Notes: a model not told the origin generated them from the letters alone. A stretch of 13,961 bases of DNA from Firmicutes bacterium UBA6226 (GCA_002441045.1 DJWQ01000245.1:1-13961); one strand, 5' to 3'; numbered from the stretch's first letter, positions 5,758 through 13,961 are shown. Translations and numbers: made by a program.

Positions 5758-7089
5758 TCACCTCATTTGTGAGGTATTTGCAAACTTTGTATACTTACCC
5801 AGCCATGCGAGGTAAACTTTACCGGTTTCACCGTTTCTTTGCTTGGCGATGATTACTTCACCAATCCCCTTAAGCTTTTCATCTACCGTATCTGGGTTAT
5901 AGTACTCATCACGGTAAAGAAACATAACCAAGTCGGCATCCTGCTCAATGGCCCCGGACTCACGTAAGTCCGAAAGAATCGGACGATGATCCGCTCTGAG
6001 TTCAGAAGCACGAGAAAGCTGTGACAGTGCGATTACCGGACAATTCATCTCTCTGGCTATCCCTTTTAACGAACGGGAAATCGTTGAAATTTCTTGCTGT
6101 CTATTTTCTGACTTACCGCCACCTGACATCAGCTGCAAGTAGTCGATCATAATCATATCAAGACCGTGATTCATCTTTAATCTTCTACATTTACTTCTAA
6201 TTTCTGCAACAGTAATACCTGGTGTATCATCTATAAACACCTTTGCCTCTGCAAGCTGTGCAGAACTTCTAGCAAGCTTGAACCAATCATCATCCTCAAT
6301 TTGACCCGTACGGATATCACCGATGGAGACGAGTGACTGTGCTGCGAGCATACGCTGAACCAACTGATCTGCTGCCATCTCTAGAGAAAAAATAGCGACG
6401 CTTTTCTTATCTTTAACTGCAGCGTTTTGACATAAGTTAAGTGCAAACGCCGTTTTACCCATCGAAGGACGCGCAGCGATAAGAATCATATCTGATCTTT
6501 GAAGCCCATTGGTCATTTCATCAAGTGCATCAAAACCGGTTGATATACCCGTCATCGCATTTGGATCCTCATGCAACTGAACGATTTTCTCATAAGTCGT
6601 CTGAAGGACATCAGATATGGCTTGAAACCCTTTCTTATCTCTGTTTTGCGAAATTTCGAAAATATTCGATTCTGCCTCTTCCAATAAAAGTTCAGCATCA
6701 TGCGACTCATAGCCTTTGTCGACGATCTCTGTAGACGCGCGAATTAGACGTCTGAGCATAAACTTTTCATGAATAATTTTCGCGTGATTTGAAACGTTGG
6801 CGATTAAAGTACCAACATCTGATAATTCGGTTAAATATTCAAAGCCACCCACGGTTTCCAGTAGCTTATTCTTAGTCAATTCATCTGATACGGTGATTAA
6901 GTCAACCGTCTTTCCTTCTGAAAACAATTGCTTAATCGTTCTAAATACTTCCTTGTGCGCCTCATGATAAAACTCATCCTCATTTGAGATGACATCCATA
7001 ACATCACCAATCAAGTCACTATCAAGCAATAAAGAACCTAAAACACTTTGTTCTGCGTTAATATCGTGTGGCATTGTCTTCAAATTCAT
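5758..7089 (-). CDS. dnaB: Replicative DNA helicase DnaB (named DnaC in Bacillus)
   Basis: This is the hexameric 5'-3' helicase that unwinds DNA at the replication fork. The 443-residue length is normal. The N-terminal primase-interacting domain (about 8-105) includes NAEQSVLGSLLLD. After a linker, the RecA-like domain has Walker A ARPSMGKT (206-213), the catalytic Glu in SLEM (E237), Walker B MIDYLQLM (D316), the DNA-binding loop region and SQLSRASE (356-363), DLRESGAIEQDAD and a probable arginine finger in AKQRNG (R418). No intein or truncation is present. The ATG has AGGAG seven bases upstream. It probably has its own promoter at 7117-7125 and is followed by a coupled acetyltransferase gene. 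In Bacillus the gene follows rplI directly; here three genes lie between. Confidence 0.97.
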   Translation of the reverse strand: MNLKTMPHDINAEQSVLGSLLLDSDLIGDVMDVISNEDEFYHEAHKEVFRTIKQLFSEGKTVDLITVSDELTKNKLLETVGGFEYLTELSDVGTLIANVSNHAKIIHEKFMLRRLIRASTEIVDKGYESHDAELLLEEAESNIFEISQNRDKKGFQAISDVLQTTYEKIVQLHEDPNAMTGISTGFDALDEMTNGLQRSDMILIAARPSMGKTAFALNLCQNAAVKDKKSVAIFSLEMAADQLVQRMLAAQSLVSIGDIRTGQIEDDDWFKLARSSAQLAEAKVFIDDTPGITVAEIRSKCRRLKMNHGLDMIMIDYLQLMSGGGKSENRQQEISTISRSLKGIAREMNCPVIALSQLSRASELRADHRPILSDLRESGAIEQDADLVMFLYRDEYYNPDTVDEKLKGIGEVIIAKQRNGETGKVYLAWLGKYTKFANTSQMR

Positions 7090-7116
7090 GGCAATACTCC
7101 TAGTGCATTTTTTCTT

Positions 7117-7125
7117 ATTATAACA
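7117..7125 (-). promoter_or_regulatory. Extended -10 promoter upstream of dnaB
   Basis: On the minus strand TGTTATAAT (7125-7117) is a perfect TGn-TATAAT extended -10 element, about 28 bases before the dnaB ATG. I see no good -35 at 16-18 bp, which extended -10 promoters can lack. It sits in the 39-bp gap between the transglutaminase stop and dnaB, so dnaB could be transcribed independently of the cassette upstream. Confidence 0.55.
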
Positions 7126-7128
7126 CAG

Positions 7129-9477
7129 TTACGGTATGAATTTTACTATGTCAAAGTACCTAAATTTAAGATATTTCAGTTTTCCCTTATGCAGACGATA
7201 GTACATTGCCACATCTTTGTAGTGTGCTAAAGCTTGATCTATGGCTTTCATAACCTGATCCTCTGTCACCACTTCAGGCTTACTATATAGCAATTTAAGC
7301 CATAAATTGACCTCTCCCTTAGGATAATCTGCCCGCTTGAAGACAAACTCAGGTTCATGAAGCGGATAATCCTTCGATTCCGCAAGTAAATAAGCCAGCA
7401 AATAAATGATCCTTATCGCATAGGCATGTGTATTTTTTCTTCTTAAATATCTGAATGGCAATCTTAAATAAATTAAAATCAATAAAACGATAAAGATAAT
7501 ACCCATAACGATCCATTTGGTCCACTTAGAAGGTTGTGAGAGCACTTCTGTGTCCACATTAGAATTAAAATCACCTCTTCCACCATCGCCCTCAGCTAAT
7601 AGGTCTTCAAGATCGATTGGTGCTTCTGTAGTTGGCACATTTCCTAGACTACCTATGTCTATTGTAGTCTCTTCCTTTTGTATCAAATCCTCTAACGTCG
7701 GTGCAAGCGCTTCACTTTCAGCTTCTGAGTAGATTGGAGTACTCTCAAAAATCATCCATCCGTATCCCTCAATATAGACTTCTGCCCAAGCGTGTGCATC
7801 CTTTTCAGTCACCTTAGAGTAATCCCCATTCGGATCGACCTCATTGGGATCAACTCGAAATCCCTCAACGTAACGTGCAGGAATATCATTAATCCTCGCC
7901 ATAACCACAAGTGCAGATGCAAAGTAAGTACAGTATCCCTTTTTTGTTTCAAATAGAAAGCTTGAAACAAAATCACGTCGTTCTCTGTTGCTAATGGGTG
8001 TTAAGCTATAGGTGTAATTTTGCGATAAAAACTGAGTTAGCGTGAGCATTTTTTCATAATCGGTTTCACCAAAGGAGCCAATTTGTTTTGCCAGCTCTAT
8101 GGTTCTTGGCTCAACACGGTTTGAAACCTGAAGATAATCTACCTCTGGTGAAAGAAAGAAGTCTCTTCGAGTAGCATAAAAGTCATAATCCTTAAGGTAT
8201 TTAACAAACGCACCTGTTTTATAAAATGCTTCATTTTCTGCTGATGCATAGACTTTATTATTGCCTAGACTCGTCTTGTATAGCCCCATCGGCGTAAACA
8301 GCGTAACCGTCTTAGTCAACTTTCTATTGATTTTAATCGAACCAGAAATCCCGTCGTAGTCACCACTCGTTAAGAGATCGATATTGTCCTGATTCGAAAG
8401 ATAATATTTATAATTTGTTTTATAGGTTATGCCATTATTGTTCCATTTTAAGCCATCATAATTGTCTTTTATCGTGGACTTCAAATAGACCGCTTGTGTA
8501 ATTGGCTTATCAAACTTCACCCAAAATAGCGGATCCACACTATTGATTTCACCTAAAGGTCCTCCTAAAATATCACCACTTCCTTGGAAGCCAGTTTCCT
8601 TAAGGGAATACATTTGAAGCTTTGATCCTTCATAGCCACTTCTAGCGCCCCATAAATTAGGTGTTACCAAGTCTACAAGATAATTCACCTGATTAATTGG
8701 AAATGCAGCTGAAACAAAGCCAGCAACAAGGACGATTACTAGTCCAAAAACCAAACTGGTTAGCATCAGATTTCTAGCAGGGTAATAGGCAGTGTTAAAC
8801 CCTGGATGTGCTTTGATGAGCTTATCGTGGTGATCCATAACAAAATACGCCACAGCACCTGCGAAATATAGTGCACTGTATAACCAAGGTAAGTCAACAA
8901 ATTGATACCAAAACCATACATAAAATAGGATCGGTAACACTAATATTGGCTTTAGCCAGCGGTATCGATAAACTAAGAAAATCAATACCGTAATGACCAA
9001 TACCAAAATAATCAGTAAATACAACTCGTAACGTCTTTGCTTTGATGCTTCTATCTTCGTTGGCGCATTATTTATTTTCTCATCCACAAACCATTGGCCG
9101 AACGGTACAACCTTTTCATAATCCAAACGATCTCTAAGATCTCGAATCCATTTGACGTCATGCCTGATCGCAACATTCTCTCCATCACTAACAGGCGTCA
9201 AAGTTTCCTCAACAAAGAGCTCTTGACGATTCATATAAGTTAAAACGGCATCGGCTATATAGAGACACATCAATAAGGCAATCAAAATCAATATCACCTT
9301 ATAGGTTACTTTCTTATATCTGTATAAAGTATAAAAACCAAAGTAAACCATAACTGAAATGCTAAAATATAGAACACCATCCACAGACAGCTTGATAAAA
9401 TAATTAACCGTTAAAAGTACCGCAAGTAAAATCACATATCCAGTAGCCCATTTAGTAAGTTTTATTTTATTGTCCAT
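7129..9477 (-). CDS. Membrane-anchored transglutaminase-like protein (TgpA/YebA type)
   Basis: The 782-residue protein has three N-terminal membrane segments (about 12-28, 34-50, 58-78), an outer loop (about 80-150), four more segments (about 151-170, 175-193, 198-215, 236-258), a large extracellular region with the transglutaminase core, a Glu/Asp-rich linker (585-645), one membrane segment (about 653-672) and a basic cytoplasmic tail. The core has TKKGYCTYFASALVVMAR (catalytic C516), DAHAWAEVYIEGYGW (H562) and FESTP (577-581), where Glu578 stands in the place of the usual Asp of the Cys-His-Asp triad. Such proteins act on proteins outside the membrane as transglutaminases or proteases; the substrate is unknown. 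It overlaps the DUF58 gene by 11 bp and has only a weak ribosome binding site, implying coupling. MoxR-DUF58-transglutaminase clusters are a recurrent arrangement. Confidence 0.88.
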   Translation of the reverse strand: MDNKIKLTKWATGYVILLAVLLTVNYFIKLSVDGVLYFSISVMVYFGFYTLYRYKKVTYKVILILIALLMCLYIADAVLTYMNRQELFVEETLTPVSDGENVAIRHDVKWIRDLRDRLDYEKVVPFGQWFVDEKINNAPTKIEASKQRRYELYLLIILVLVITVLIFLVYRYRWLKPILVLPILFYVWFWYQFVDLPWLYSALYFAGAVAYFVMDHHDKLIKAHPGFNTAYYPARNLMLTSLVFGLVIVLVAGFVSAAFPINQVNYLVDLVTPNLWGARSGYEGSKLQMYSLKETGFQGSGDILGGPLGEINSVDPLFWVKFDKPITQAVYLKSTIKDNYDGLKWNNNGITYKTNYKYYLSNQDNIDLLTSGDYDGISGSIKINRKLTKTVTLFTPMGLYKTSLGNNKVYASAENEAFYKTGAFVKYLKDYDFYATRRDFFLSPEVDYLQVSNRVEPRTIELAKQIGSFGETDYEKMLTLTQFLSQNYTYSLTPISNRERRDFVSSFLFETKKGYCTYFASALVVMARINDIPARYVEGFRVDPNEVDPNGDYSKVTEKDAHAWAEVYIEGYGWMIFESTPIYSEAESEALAPTLEDLIQKEETTIDIGSLGNVPTTEAPIDLEDLLAEGDGGRGDFNSNVDTEVLSQPSKWTKWIVMGIIFIVLLILIYLRLPFRYLRRKNTHAYAIRIIYLLAYLLAESKDYPLHEPEFVFKRADYPKGEVNLWLKLLYSKPEVVTEDQVMKAIDQALAHYKDVAMYYRLHKGKLKYLKFRYFDIVKFIP

Positions 9478-10633
9478 AGGCCACGTCCATTATTCGATCA
9501 ATATAGTGTAATCTCAAAAGCCTACTTTGATATTTTGAATAGAGTTCTTTTTCGAGAGGTGTTTTAGGTGAAAAAGTGAATATGGTTAATCTCTGATGAT
9601 TTTGAGATAACGTTTCAAAAAAAGACGGCGTCAAATGCTGACTTACAAGTACAATTTCTTGTCCAGACTTAACCAAGTCAACGTTCATATATCGATTGAC
9701 AAAATTAGCAAAAGGAAATTCAGAGTCACTCTCAAAAGAGGTTAAATCCTCTAAAAAGGTGTGAAAATCACTTCCTGTATTGCCCTCAAGAACTGTACCG
9801 GACTGATTATTAATAATAATCTTCATATTAATCTCATCATCTAAAAATCGTTTTGAAAGCGATGCAACAAAAGAAACCATCTCTTCTTCCTCTAAAAGAT
9901 TAAGTCCTTCTGAATATTGTCCATTTAAGAGGACCACTAATTTTGTACTAACGGTCTGCTCAAACTCTTTAGTATGCAAATCGTCCTTTTTTGCACTGAT
10001 TTTCCAGTGAATATTTTTAAGTTGATCACCAGGTTGATAGGGTCTAATGTTAACCAGATTGGTACGATCTTCAAGTGTTTGACGATTGGATTTAAGCGTC
10101 CCAAAAAAGTCCATCGATTGAAGGACGCGCTCTTTGATTGGCTTTACCTTAGGATAGACGGTAATATCCACTTCTTTGTTAAAATCAATGGTTCTTTTGC
10201 CAAGCATTAATGGATCGTATAGATCAACTTTAACTTTTCCAAGCTTGTAATAACCCCTATACTTACAGATGATGTCCTTTGAAAAATTAATCCGATCAAA
10301 ATTCTTAAAATAAGCAATTTCCTTTAAGCTTGAGTCCGTATCCATTTTTTTATCGAGTTTAAATTCGATCACTGCATGTAGAATTGGCACGATGCTCGTA
10401 TTTGACAGTTTATAATCGATGTTAACTGCATCTCCAGAAGAAACGACGTTATCACTCGTATAATACAAGATATAAAGGTTACGTTCATTGTGCCTAAGCA
10501 TGAGTACCATGCTTAGCCAAATCAAAAATGTCAGCAACCATAAATAATAGAGTGTTTTTCCCCCTGACAGAACCGATACGACTAAAAGAAAGGCCATTAA
10601 GACATACAGAGACCTACGAAATCCCTTTGTCAT
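9467..10633 (-). CDS. DUF58 domain protein with two membrane segments
   Basis: The 388-residue protein has two closely spaced hydrophobic helices (about 8-24 and 28-46), a beta-rich stretch that resembles the immunoglobulin-like part of this family (about 60-165; SSGDAVNIDYKLSNTS), and the DUF58 signature RPYQPGDQLKNIHWKISAKK (197-216) followed by LHTKEFE. The C-terminal half resembles a von Willebrand factor A-like fold. DUF58 proteins are usually encoded with MoxR ATPases, which are thought to remodel or activate them; the exact role is not settled. The start has AGGGGGAT just upstream, overlapping the moxR stop (8-bp gap), and its end overlaps the transglutaminase start. The three genes are therefore one translation-coupled unit. 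Confidence 0.88.
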   Translation of the reverse strand: MTKGFRRSLYVLMAFLLVVSVLSGGKTLYYLWLLTFLIWLSMVLMLRHNERNLYILYYTSDNVVSSGDAVNIDYKLSNTSIVPILHAVIEFKLDKKMDTDSSLKEIAYFKNFDRINFSKDIICKYRGYYKLGKVKVDLYDPLMLGKRTIDFNKEVDITVYPKVKPIKERVLQSMDFFGTLKSNRQTLEDRTNLVNIRPYQPGDQLKNIHWKISAKKDDLHTKEFEQTVSTKLVVLLNGQYSEGLNLLEEEEMVSFVASLSKRFLDDEINMKIIINNQSGTVLEGNTGSDFHTFLEDLTSFESDSEFPFANFVNRYMNVDLVKSGQEIVLVSQHLTPSFFETLSQNHQRLTIFTFSPKTPLEKELYSKYQSRLLRLHYIDRIMDVAYGQ

Positions 10634-10641
10634 AAATCCCC

Positions 10642-11559
10642 CTAACGTACTACTTTAGGTACTTCAACCGAATCTACAATTTCCTGTAAAAGCCCTTTAA
10701 GGCCAGCCCCTCTATGAATGGCTTCACTCTTAAGGATGAGTCTATGCCCTATAATTGCCTCATAAATGTCTGATATGTCTGAAGCGATTACAAACTCTCT
10801 ACCTTCTAAGTAGGCTTTTGCCTTTGCTCCTTTAAATAAATGAACAGAGGCTCTTGGGCTTGCCCCTAGTTTTATCAAATGATGCTCACGCGTGGCTTTG
10901 ACGAGTTTGACGACATAGCTTTTAAGTGCCGGATCAACGTAGACTTTATCAATATCGCGTACTGCGTCTTGAAAGTTTTCCTTTGTTATGACAGGTTTAA
11001 TATCCACATTCTTTTCTTTCAGGCTCAAAATGTCAACCTCTTCGTCTGCGGTTGGATAACCTAAAGAAATCCGCATCATAAACCGATCCAGCTGTGCTTC
11101 TGGAAGTGGAAAAGTACCCTGAAGCTCGATTGGATTTTCAGTTGCGATAACGATAAATGGCGCTTCAAGTTTAATCGACTGTCCATCCACTGTTACTTGA
11201 AATTCTTCCATTGCTTCTAATAAACTAGATTGTGTTTTTGGAGAGGTTCTATTGATCTCATCCGCTAAAAGCACGTTCGTAAAAATTGGACCTGGATGGA
11301 ACACAAACTGTTCCTTCTCTTTTGAAAATATTGAGATACCGATCAAATCTGAAGGCATTAGATCCGGTGTAAACTGAATTCTTCTAAACTCTGAATCCAT
11401 AGCTGCAGAAAATGCTTTAGCAAGCGTCGTTTTTCCTAGCCCAGGTAAATCTTCGATAAGTACATGTCCCCCTGAAAGCATTGCGATCAATATACTTTCA
11501 ATTGCTGTATCTTTTCCAACAAGCGTTTTCCTAATTTCACTTTTGATGGATTCTATCAT
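10642..11559 (-). CDS. MoxR-family AAA+ ATPase
   Basis: The 305-residue protein is a single MoxR-type AAA+ module with the small lid domain. It shows Walker A EDLPGLGKTTLAKAF (36-50), Walker B VLLADEINRTSPKTQSSLLE (96-115), sensor 1 IATENPIELQGTFPLPEAQL (138-157) and DRFMMRI, plus the C-terminal lid motif GASPRASVHLFKGAKAKA. MoxR proteins are cytoplasmic chaperone-like ATPases that mature or activate partner proteins, often ones with von Willebrand A or DUF58 domains encoded next door. The ATG has AAAGGAG seven bases upstream. It is the first gene of the MoxR-DUF58-transglutaminase cassette, preceded by a perfect hairpin at 11603-11630. Confidence 0.93.
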   Translation of the reverse strand: MIESIKSEIRKTLVGKDTAIESILIAMLSGGHVLIEDLPGLGKTTLAKAFSAAMDSEFRRIQFTPDLMPSDLIGISIFSKEKEQFVFHPGPIFTNVLLADEINRTSPKTQSSLLEAMEEFQVTVDGQSIKLEAPFIVIATENPIELQGTFPLPEAQLDRFMMRISLGYPTADEEVDILSLKEKNVDIKPVITKENFQDAVRDIDKVYVDPALKSYVVKLVKATREHHLIKLGASPRASVHLFKGAKAKAYLEGREFVIASDISDIYEAIIGHRLILKSEAIHRGAGLKGLLQEIVDSVEVPKVVR

Positions 11560-11602
11560 AGCACACTCCTTTATCTGATTTTTCTGATAATTCCACCTAC
11601 AA

Positions 11603-11630
11603 AATAAGAAGATCTTTCGATCTTCTTATT
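11603..11630 (-). terminator. Perfect hairpin upstream of moxR: terminator or attenuator
   Basis: AATAAGAAGATC (11603-11614) and GATCTTCTTATT (11619-11630) pair perfectly over 12 bp. On the minus strand the loop is GAAA closed by C-G, a stable GNRA tetraloop. The stem ends in TTATT followed by TTGTAGG, so the U-run is weak. It lies 185 bases after the rplI stop and about 43 bases before the moxR start. It may end the gdpP-rplI transcript or lower read-through into moxR. Confidence 0.5.
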
Positions 11631-11635
11631 ATTGA

Positions 11636-11690
11636 TGTCATATCCATTGTTGCTTCTGTCATATCCTAGATGATTCTGTCGTTCCTTGCT
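11636..11690. repeat. Short direct repeats with a 21-bp step
   Basis: TGTCATATCC occurs at 11636-11645 and again at 11657-11666. A third, diverged copy (TGTCGTTCC, within TTCTGTCGTTCC) begins at 11678. Each copy starts 21 bp after the last, about two helical turns. They could be a protein-binding array, an RNA element or traces of a short duplication. Confidence 0.5.
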
Positions 11691-11750
11691 GTCTAATAAA
11701 ATGATACCCTATTTTTAAGCAAATTTGCTTTAAGATTTGTTTATATTTCA

Positions 11751-11804
11751 GAAAATTACGTTAAAAATAGGTCATAAATTGCCACAAATTTTAATGTAAT
11801 TCTC
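11751..11804 (-). repeat. Imperfect long inverted repeat just after rplI
   Basis: The 18-base arms 11751-11768 and 11787-11804 are inverted copies with three mismatches. In minus-strand RNA one of these is a G-U pair. The loop is 18 bases. It starts 11 bases beyond the rplI stop, so it may mark the 3' end of the rplI message, but the stem is AT-rich and no clean U-run follows. Confidence 0.45.
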
Positions 11805-11814
11805 ATGTAGACGA

Positions 11815-12261
11815 TTACTCTTCGATAACTTGAACCTTCATTTCCGCTGAAACCTTTGGATAGACTTTAATAGTAACTTTTGTCGTTCCTAGAGTTCTAA
11901 TCGGTTGATCCATAACGATTTTTTTCTTATCAATATCCAGGCTGTATTTCTTTTTAATCATTTCAGCAACATCTTTATTGGTGATAGAACCAAATAATCT
12001 GCCACCCTCACCCGCTTTAGTTTTAAAAGTAATCTCAAAGGTATTGATTTTTTCAGCTAGCGCTTTTGCTTCATCAAGCTCTTCTTGTGCACGCTTTTCT
12101 TTAGCAGCATTTTGATGTTCTAATTGTCTGACGCTGCCATCTGTTGCTTCCTTTGCAAGTCCTCTAGGAATAAGGTAATTTCTAGCATGTCCATCACTTG
12201 CATTTATAATTTCACCTTTTTTTCCCGTACCTTTTATGTCTTTTAAGAGTATGACTTTCAT
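11815..12261 (-). CDS. rplI: 50S ribosomal protein bL9
   Basis: The 148-residue protein has the normal bL9 length and both of its domains. The N-terminal rRNA-binding domain has [33 protein letters not shown] and a long connecting helix (about 42-75, rich in Ala, Glu, Lys). The C-terminal domain (about 75-148) has [15 protein letters not shown] and the end [21 protein letters not shown]. It binds 23S rRNA near the L1 stalk and affects reading-frame fidelity. The ATG overlaps the gdpP stop as ATGA (12258-12261), and GGGG lies eight bases upstream inside gdpP, so the two genes are translationally coupled. This gdpP-rplI pairing is typical of Firmicutes. Confidence 0.97.
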   Translation of the reverse strand: MKVILLKDIKGTGKKGEIINASDGHARNYLIPRGLAKEATDGSVRQLEHQNAAKEKRAQEELDEAKALAEKINTFEITFKTKAGEGGRLFGSITNKDVAEMIKKKYSLDIDKKKIVMDQPIRTLGTTKVTIKVYPKVSAEMKVQVIEE

Positions 12262-13961
12262 TTCGATGCCCCTTCCTCATAATATTGATCGATACTTTCA
12301 ATAAGTCGTTGTTTCACATCTTCGATATTTGCATCCTTGAACTGTGCGCCGGCAACTTCAAGATGACCGCCTCCACCTAGTTTTTCTAAGATGATTTGAA
12401 CATTCACATCACCTAAGGAACGTCCAGAAATAAAGACTGTACCATCGAGTTTTTGTGCAATTACAAAGGATGCATTAATACCTTTTATATCTAACAGATC
12501 ATCTGCTGCTTGAGCAGCGATCAGTTGAATACTTTCACTTTGAACGTCTGAGCTTGATATGGCAATACTTTCTCTATGACGTATTGCTGTCCCCACAATG
12601 GAAGCCTTCTCGATAAAAGTCTCAAGATCATCCTGGAACAGCTGTCTGACACGAATGGTATCTGCACCCTGTCTTCTAAGATAAGCGGCTGCATCAAACG
12701 TTCTTACTCCTGTTTTAAGCGAGAAATTCTTAGTATCCACAGTTATCCCCGCAAGGAGTGCATCTGCTTCTTCTCTTTCAATTCTCGGCTTATTTTCCAT
12801 ATACTGAAGAATCTCAGTTACCAGTTCCGAAGTACTAGAAGCATAAGGCTCCATGTATTTTAGAACCGCTTTATCAATAAACTCAGTACTCCTACGATGG
12901 TGATCAATAAGGACAACTCTTGTTGCGGATTCTATCAGATCAGGACATTCTGTCAGGCTTGGTTTATGTGTATCTACCACGACGACAAGCGTTTTTTCGT
13001 CTAACATTTCAAGTGCTTGCATCGAATCCACAAACTGGTAGATGTCTTTATCTTTAACAGTACCATAGACGTTTTCAATACCTTCATTGATTTCATTCAA
13101 AACGATGGCAGCTTCTTTTCCACGATTAATTACACTTCTGTAGATACCTATCGCAGCACCAAATGAGTCCATGTCTGGTGACTTGTGTCCCATAACGATG
13201 ACTTTTGAACTTTCATCGATGAGCGTTTGAAAGCCATGAGCGATAACCCTTGCTTTTACACGGTTCCTCTTTTCAACTGCCTTTGTCTTTCCACCATAGA
13301 ATTCAAACGTATTATTTCTTCTTATAACTGCTTGATCGCCACCTCTACCCAAAGCGAGCTCCAAACAAGCGTATGCATCTTCTTCAATAAGTGCTGGTGT
13401 ATTGCCATTATAACCAATACCAATACTAAGTGTCGCCGGAATCTTATTACCGACGTCGATTTCTCTTACATCATCTAATATCGCAAACTTTTTAGCCTCA
13501 AGATTTTCTAAATACTTCGCTTCAAAGATAACGATGTATTTGTCCTTTTGATAACGTTTAATCATTCCGTTCATTCGGGTTGCCCAAAGATTGACGCGTT
13601 TTTCAATTTCAGAAGTAAGAAATGGAATTTTCTCTTCTTTCGTCTCATTCATGACGTCTTCAAAGTTATCGACATTAATCAGTGCCAGAACAGGTTTTTC
13701 TTCATCATATCGCATCTGAAGTTCTGTCAAAGGTGTCACATCAAACCAATAAAGCATAATCACGAGGTTTTGAGGATTGTCATCCTCTAGATTAACCATG
13801 TTGGCATATACATCGTAAGTACGATCGCCGATCCGAACCGCTTCTTGATTTTCGGACAGCTTGAATGCTTCTAGGTTAAGTGCAGGGATTAAATTGACAA
13901 TCCCCTTACCCATAACACTTTTCTCAGCAACCATATCCGTAAATTTCGAGTTGTACCAATT
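12258..13961 (-). CDS. gdpP: Cyclic-di-AMP phosphodiesterase GdpP (5' end outside the window)
   Basis: The frame is open to the right window edge (568 codons, first residues [10 protein letters not shown]). The ATG at 13934 is thus an internal Met inside a PAS-like domain, not the start. Counting from the edge, a PAS-like domain (about 1-80) and a degenerate GGDEF domain (about 85-220; DKYIVIFE where the signature would be) precede the DHH/DHHA1 phosphodiesterase module. This has [11 protein letters not shown] (H259, D263, D265), VVVDTHKPS (D330), LIDHHRRS (353-355 DHH), TVDTKNF (D409) and [12 protein letters not shown] (from 529). GdpP hydrolyses c-di-AMP to pApA and so affects potassium balance, cell wall and beta-lactam tolerance. 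The missing part should be two membrane helices, roughly 90 residues. It overlaps rplI by 4 bp. Confidence 0.93.
   Translation of the reverse strand, partial: NWYNSKFTDMVAEKSVMGKGIVNLIPALNLEAFKLSENQEAVRIGDRTYDVYANMVNLEDDNPQNLVIMLYWFDVTPLTELQMRYDEEKPVLALINVDNFEDVMNETKEEKIPFLTSEIEKRVNLWATRMNGMIKRYQKDKYIVIFEAKYLENLEAKKFAILDDVREIDVGNKIPATLSIGIGYNGNTPALIEEDAYACLELALGRGGDQAVIRRNNTFEFYGGKTKAVEKRNRVKARVIAHGFQTLIDESSKVIVMGHKSPDMDSFGAAIGIYRSVINRGKEAAIVLNEINEGIENVYGTVKDKDIYQFVDSMQALEMLDEKTLVVVVDTHKPSLTECPDLIESATRVVLIDHHRRSTEFIDKAVLKYMEPYASSTSELVTEILQYMENKPRIEREEADALLAGITVDTKNFSLKTGVRTFDAAAYLRRQGADTIRVRQLFQDDLETFIEKASIVGTAIRHRESIAISSSDVQSESIQLIAAQAADDLLDIKGINASFVIAQKLDGTVFISGRSLGDVNVQIILEKLGGGGHLEVAGAQFKDANIEDVKQRLIESIDQYYEEGASK

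Larger units (their letters stand above)
11560..11814. other. Spacer between rplI and the moxR cassette, no assigned gene
   Basis: The 255-bp stretch holds, from right to left, an imperfect long stem-loop after rplI (11751-11804), a 14-bp palindrome AAGCAAATTTGCTT (11717-11730), short direct repeats with a 21-bp step (11636-11690) and a perfect hairpin (11603-11630). I find no convincing sigma-A promoter. One minus-strand frame is open for 45 codons (11706 down to the TAA at 11571-11573) but has no ATG, GTG or TTG. Confidence 0.55.

Noticed and set aside
5576..5761. Minus-strand frame of 61 codons overlapping the GNAT start
   Set aside because: It overlaps the start of a recognisable acetyltransferase with a strong ribosome binding site in another frame, and its translation resembles nothing.
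7149..7154. TTGACA as the -35 of the dnaB promoter
   Set aside because: The spacing to the TATAAT at 7117-7122 is 26 bp, too long for sigma-A; it also lies inside the transglutaminase gene. The extended -10 element is a better explanation.
11600..11668. Short ATG-started frame of about 21 codons (MTEATMDM...) in the rplI-moxR spacer as a leader peptide
   Set aside because: No properly spaced ribosome binding site; the only purine run (AGGAT) abuts the ATG, and the frame runs through the perfect hairpin.
13932..13934. ATG at 13934 as the start of gdpP
   Set aside because: The frame continues upstream to the window edge with PAS-like sequence ([10 protein letters not shown]), and no ribosome binding site precedes this ATG.
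1..13961. CRISPR array, tRNA or rRNA genes, insertion sequences, prophage or toxin-antitoxin modules
   Set aside because: I looked for regular repeats, cloverleaf-like stretches, transposase motifs and terminal repeats and saw none. Nearly all sequence is accounted for by chromosomal genes on one strand.

Overview
The window looks like chromosomal DNA from an anaerobic, amino-acid-fermenting member of the Clostridia (low-G+C Gram-positive, AT-rich spacers, strong GGAGG-type ribosome binding sites, TTG start allowed). Clues are a GdpP-type c-di-AMP phosphodiesterase next to rplI and near dnaB (a Firmicutes-type neighbourhood), IspE (MEP isoprenoid pathway), and the start of kdd, an enzyme of lysine fermentation, behind a sigma-54 promoter. 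I cannot fix the genus. All thirteen genes lie on the minus strand, so transcription runs from the right end of the window to the left.

Right part (13961 to 11815): gdpP (5' end outside the window) overlaps rplI by ATGA. A 255-bp spacer follows (11560-11814) with an imperfect stem-loop, short direct repeats and a perfect 12-bp hairpin. Then comes a three-gene cassette, MoxR-type AAA+ ATPase, DUF58 protein and a large membrane-bound transglutaminase-like protein (11559 to 7129), tightly coupled and lying between rplI and dnaB. dnaB has its own likely extended -10 promoter, and a GNAT acetyltransferase follows 4 bp behind it, closed by an intrinsic terminator (about 5139-5181).

Left-centre (5028 to 801): a probable operon of ispE (TTG start), a GntR/FCD regulator, a DUF1934 protein, a membrane protein with a degenerate GGDEF domain, and a RocR-like sigma-54 activator. 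A perfect 42-bp palindrome separates the last two genes. The regulator ends in a strong terminator whose stem covers its stop codon.

Left end (782 to 1): an AT-rich spacer holds an inverted repeat (candidate activator site), an excellent -24/-12 sigma-54 promoter and the start of kdd (L-erythro-3,5-diaminohexanoate dehydrogenase). The simplest reading is that the PAS-AAA+-Fis activator encoded immediately upstream switches on a lysine-fermentation operon beginning with kdd. I did not find a clearly new defence or mobile system. The most interesting points are the sigma-54 circuit, the 42-bp palindrome, the probably inactive GGDEF protein, and the unexplained rplI-moxR spacer.
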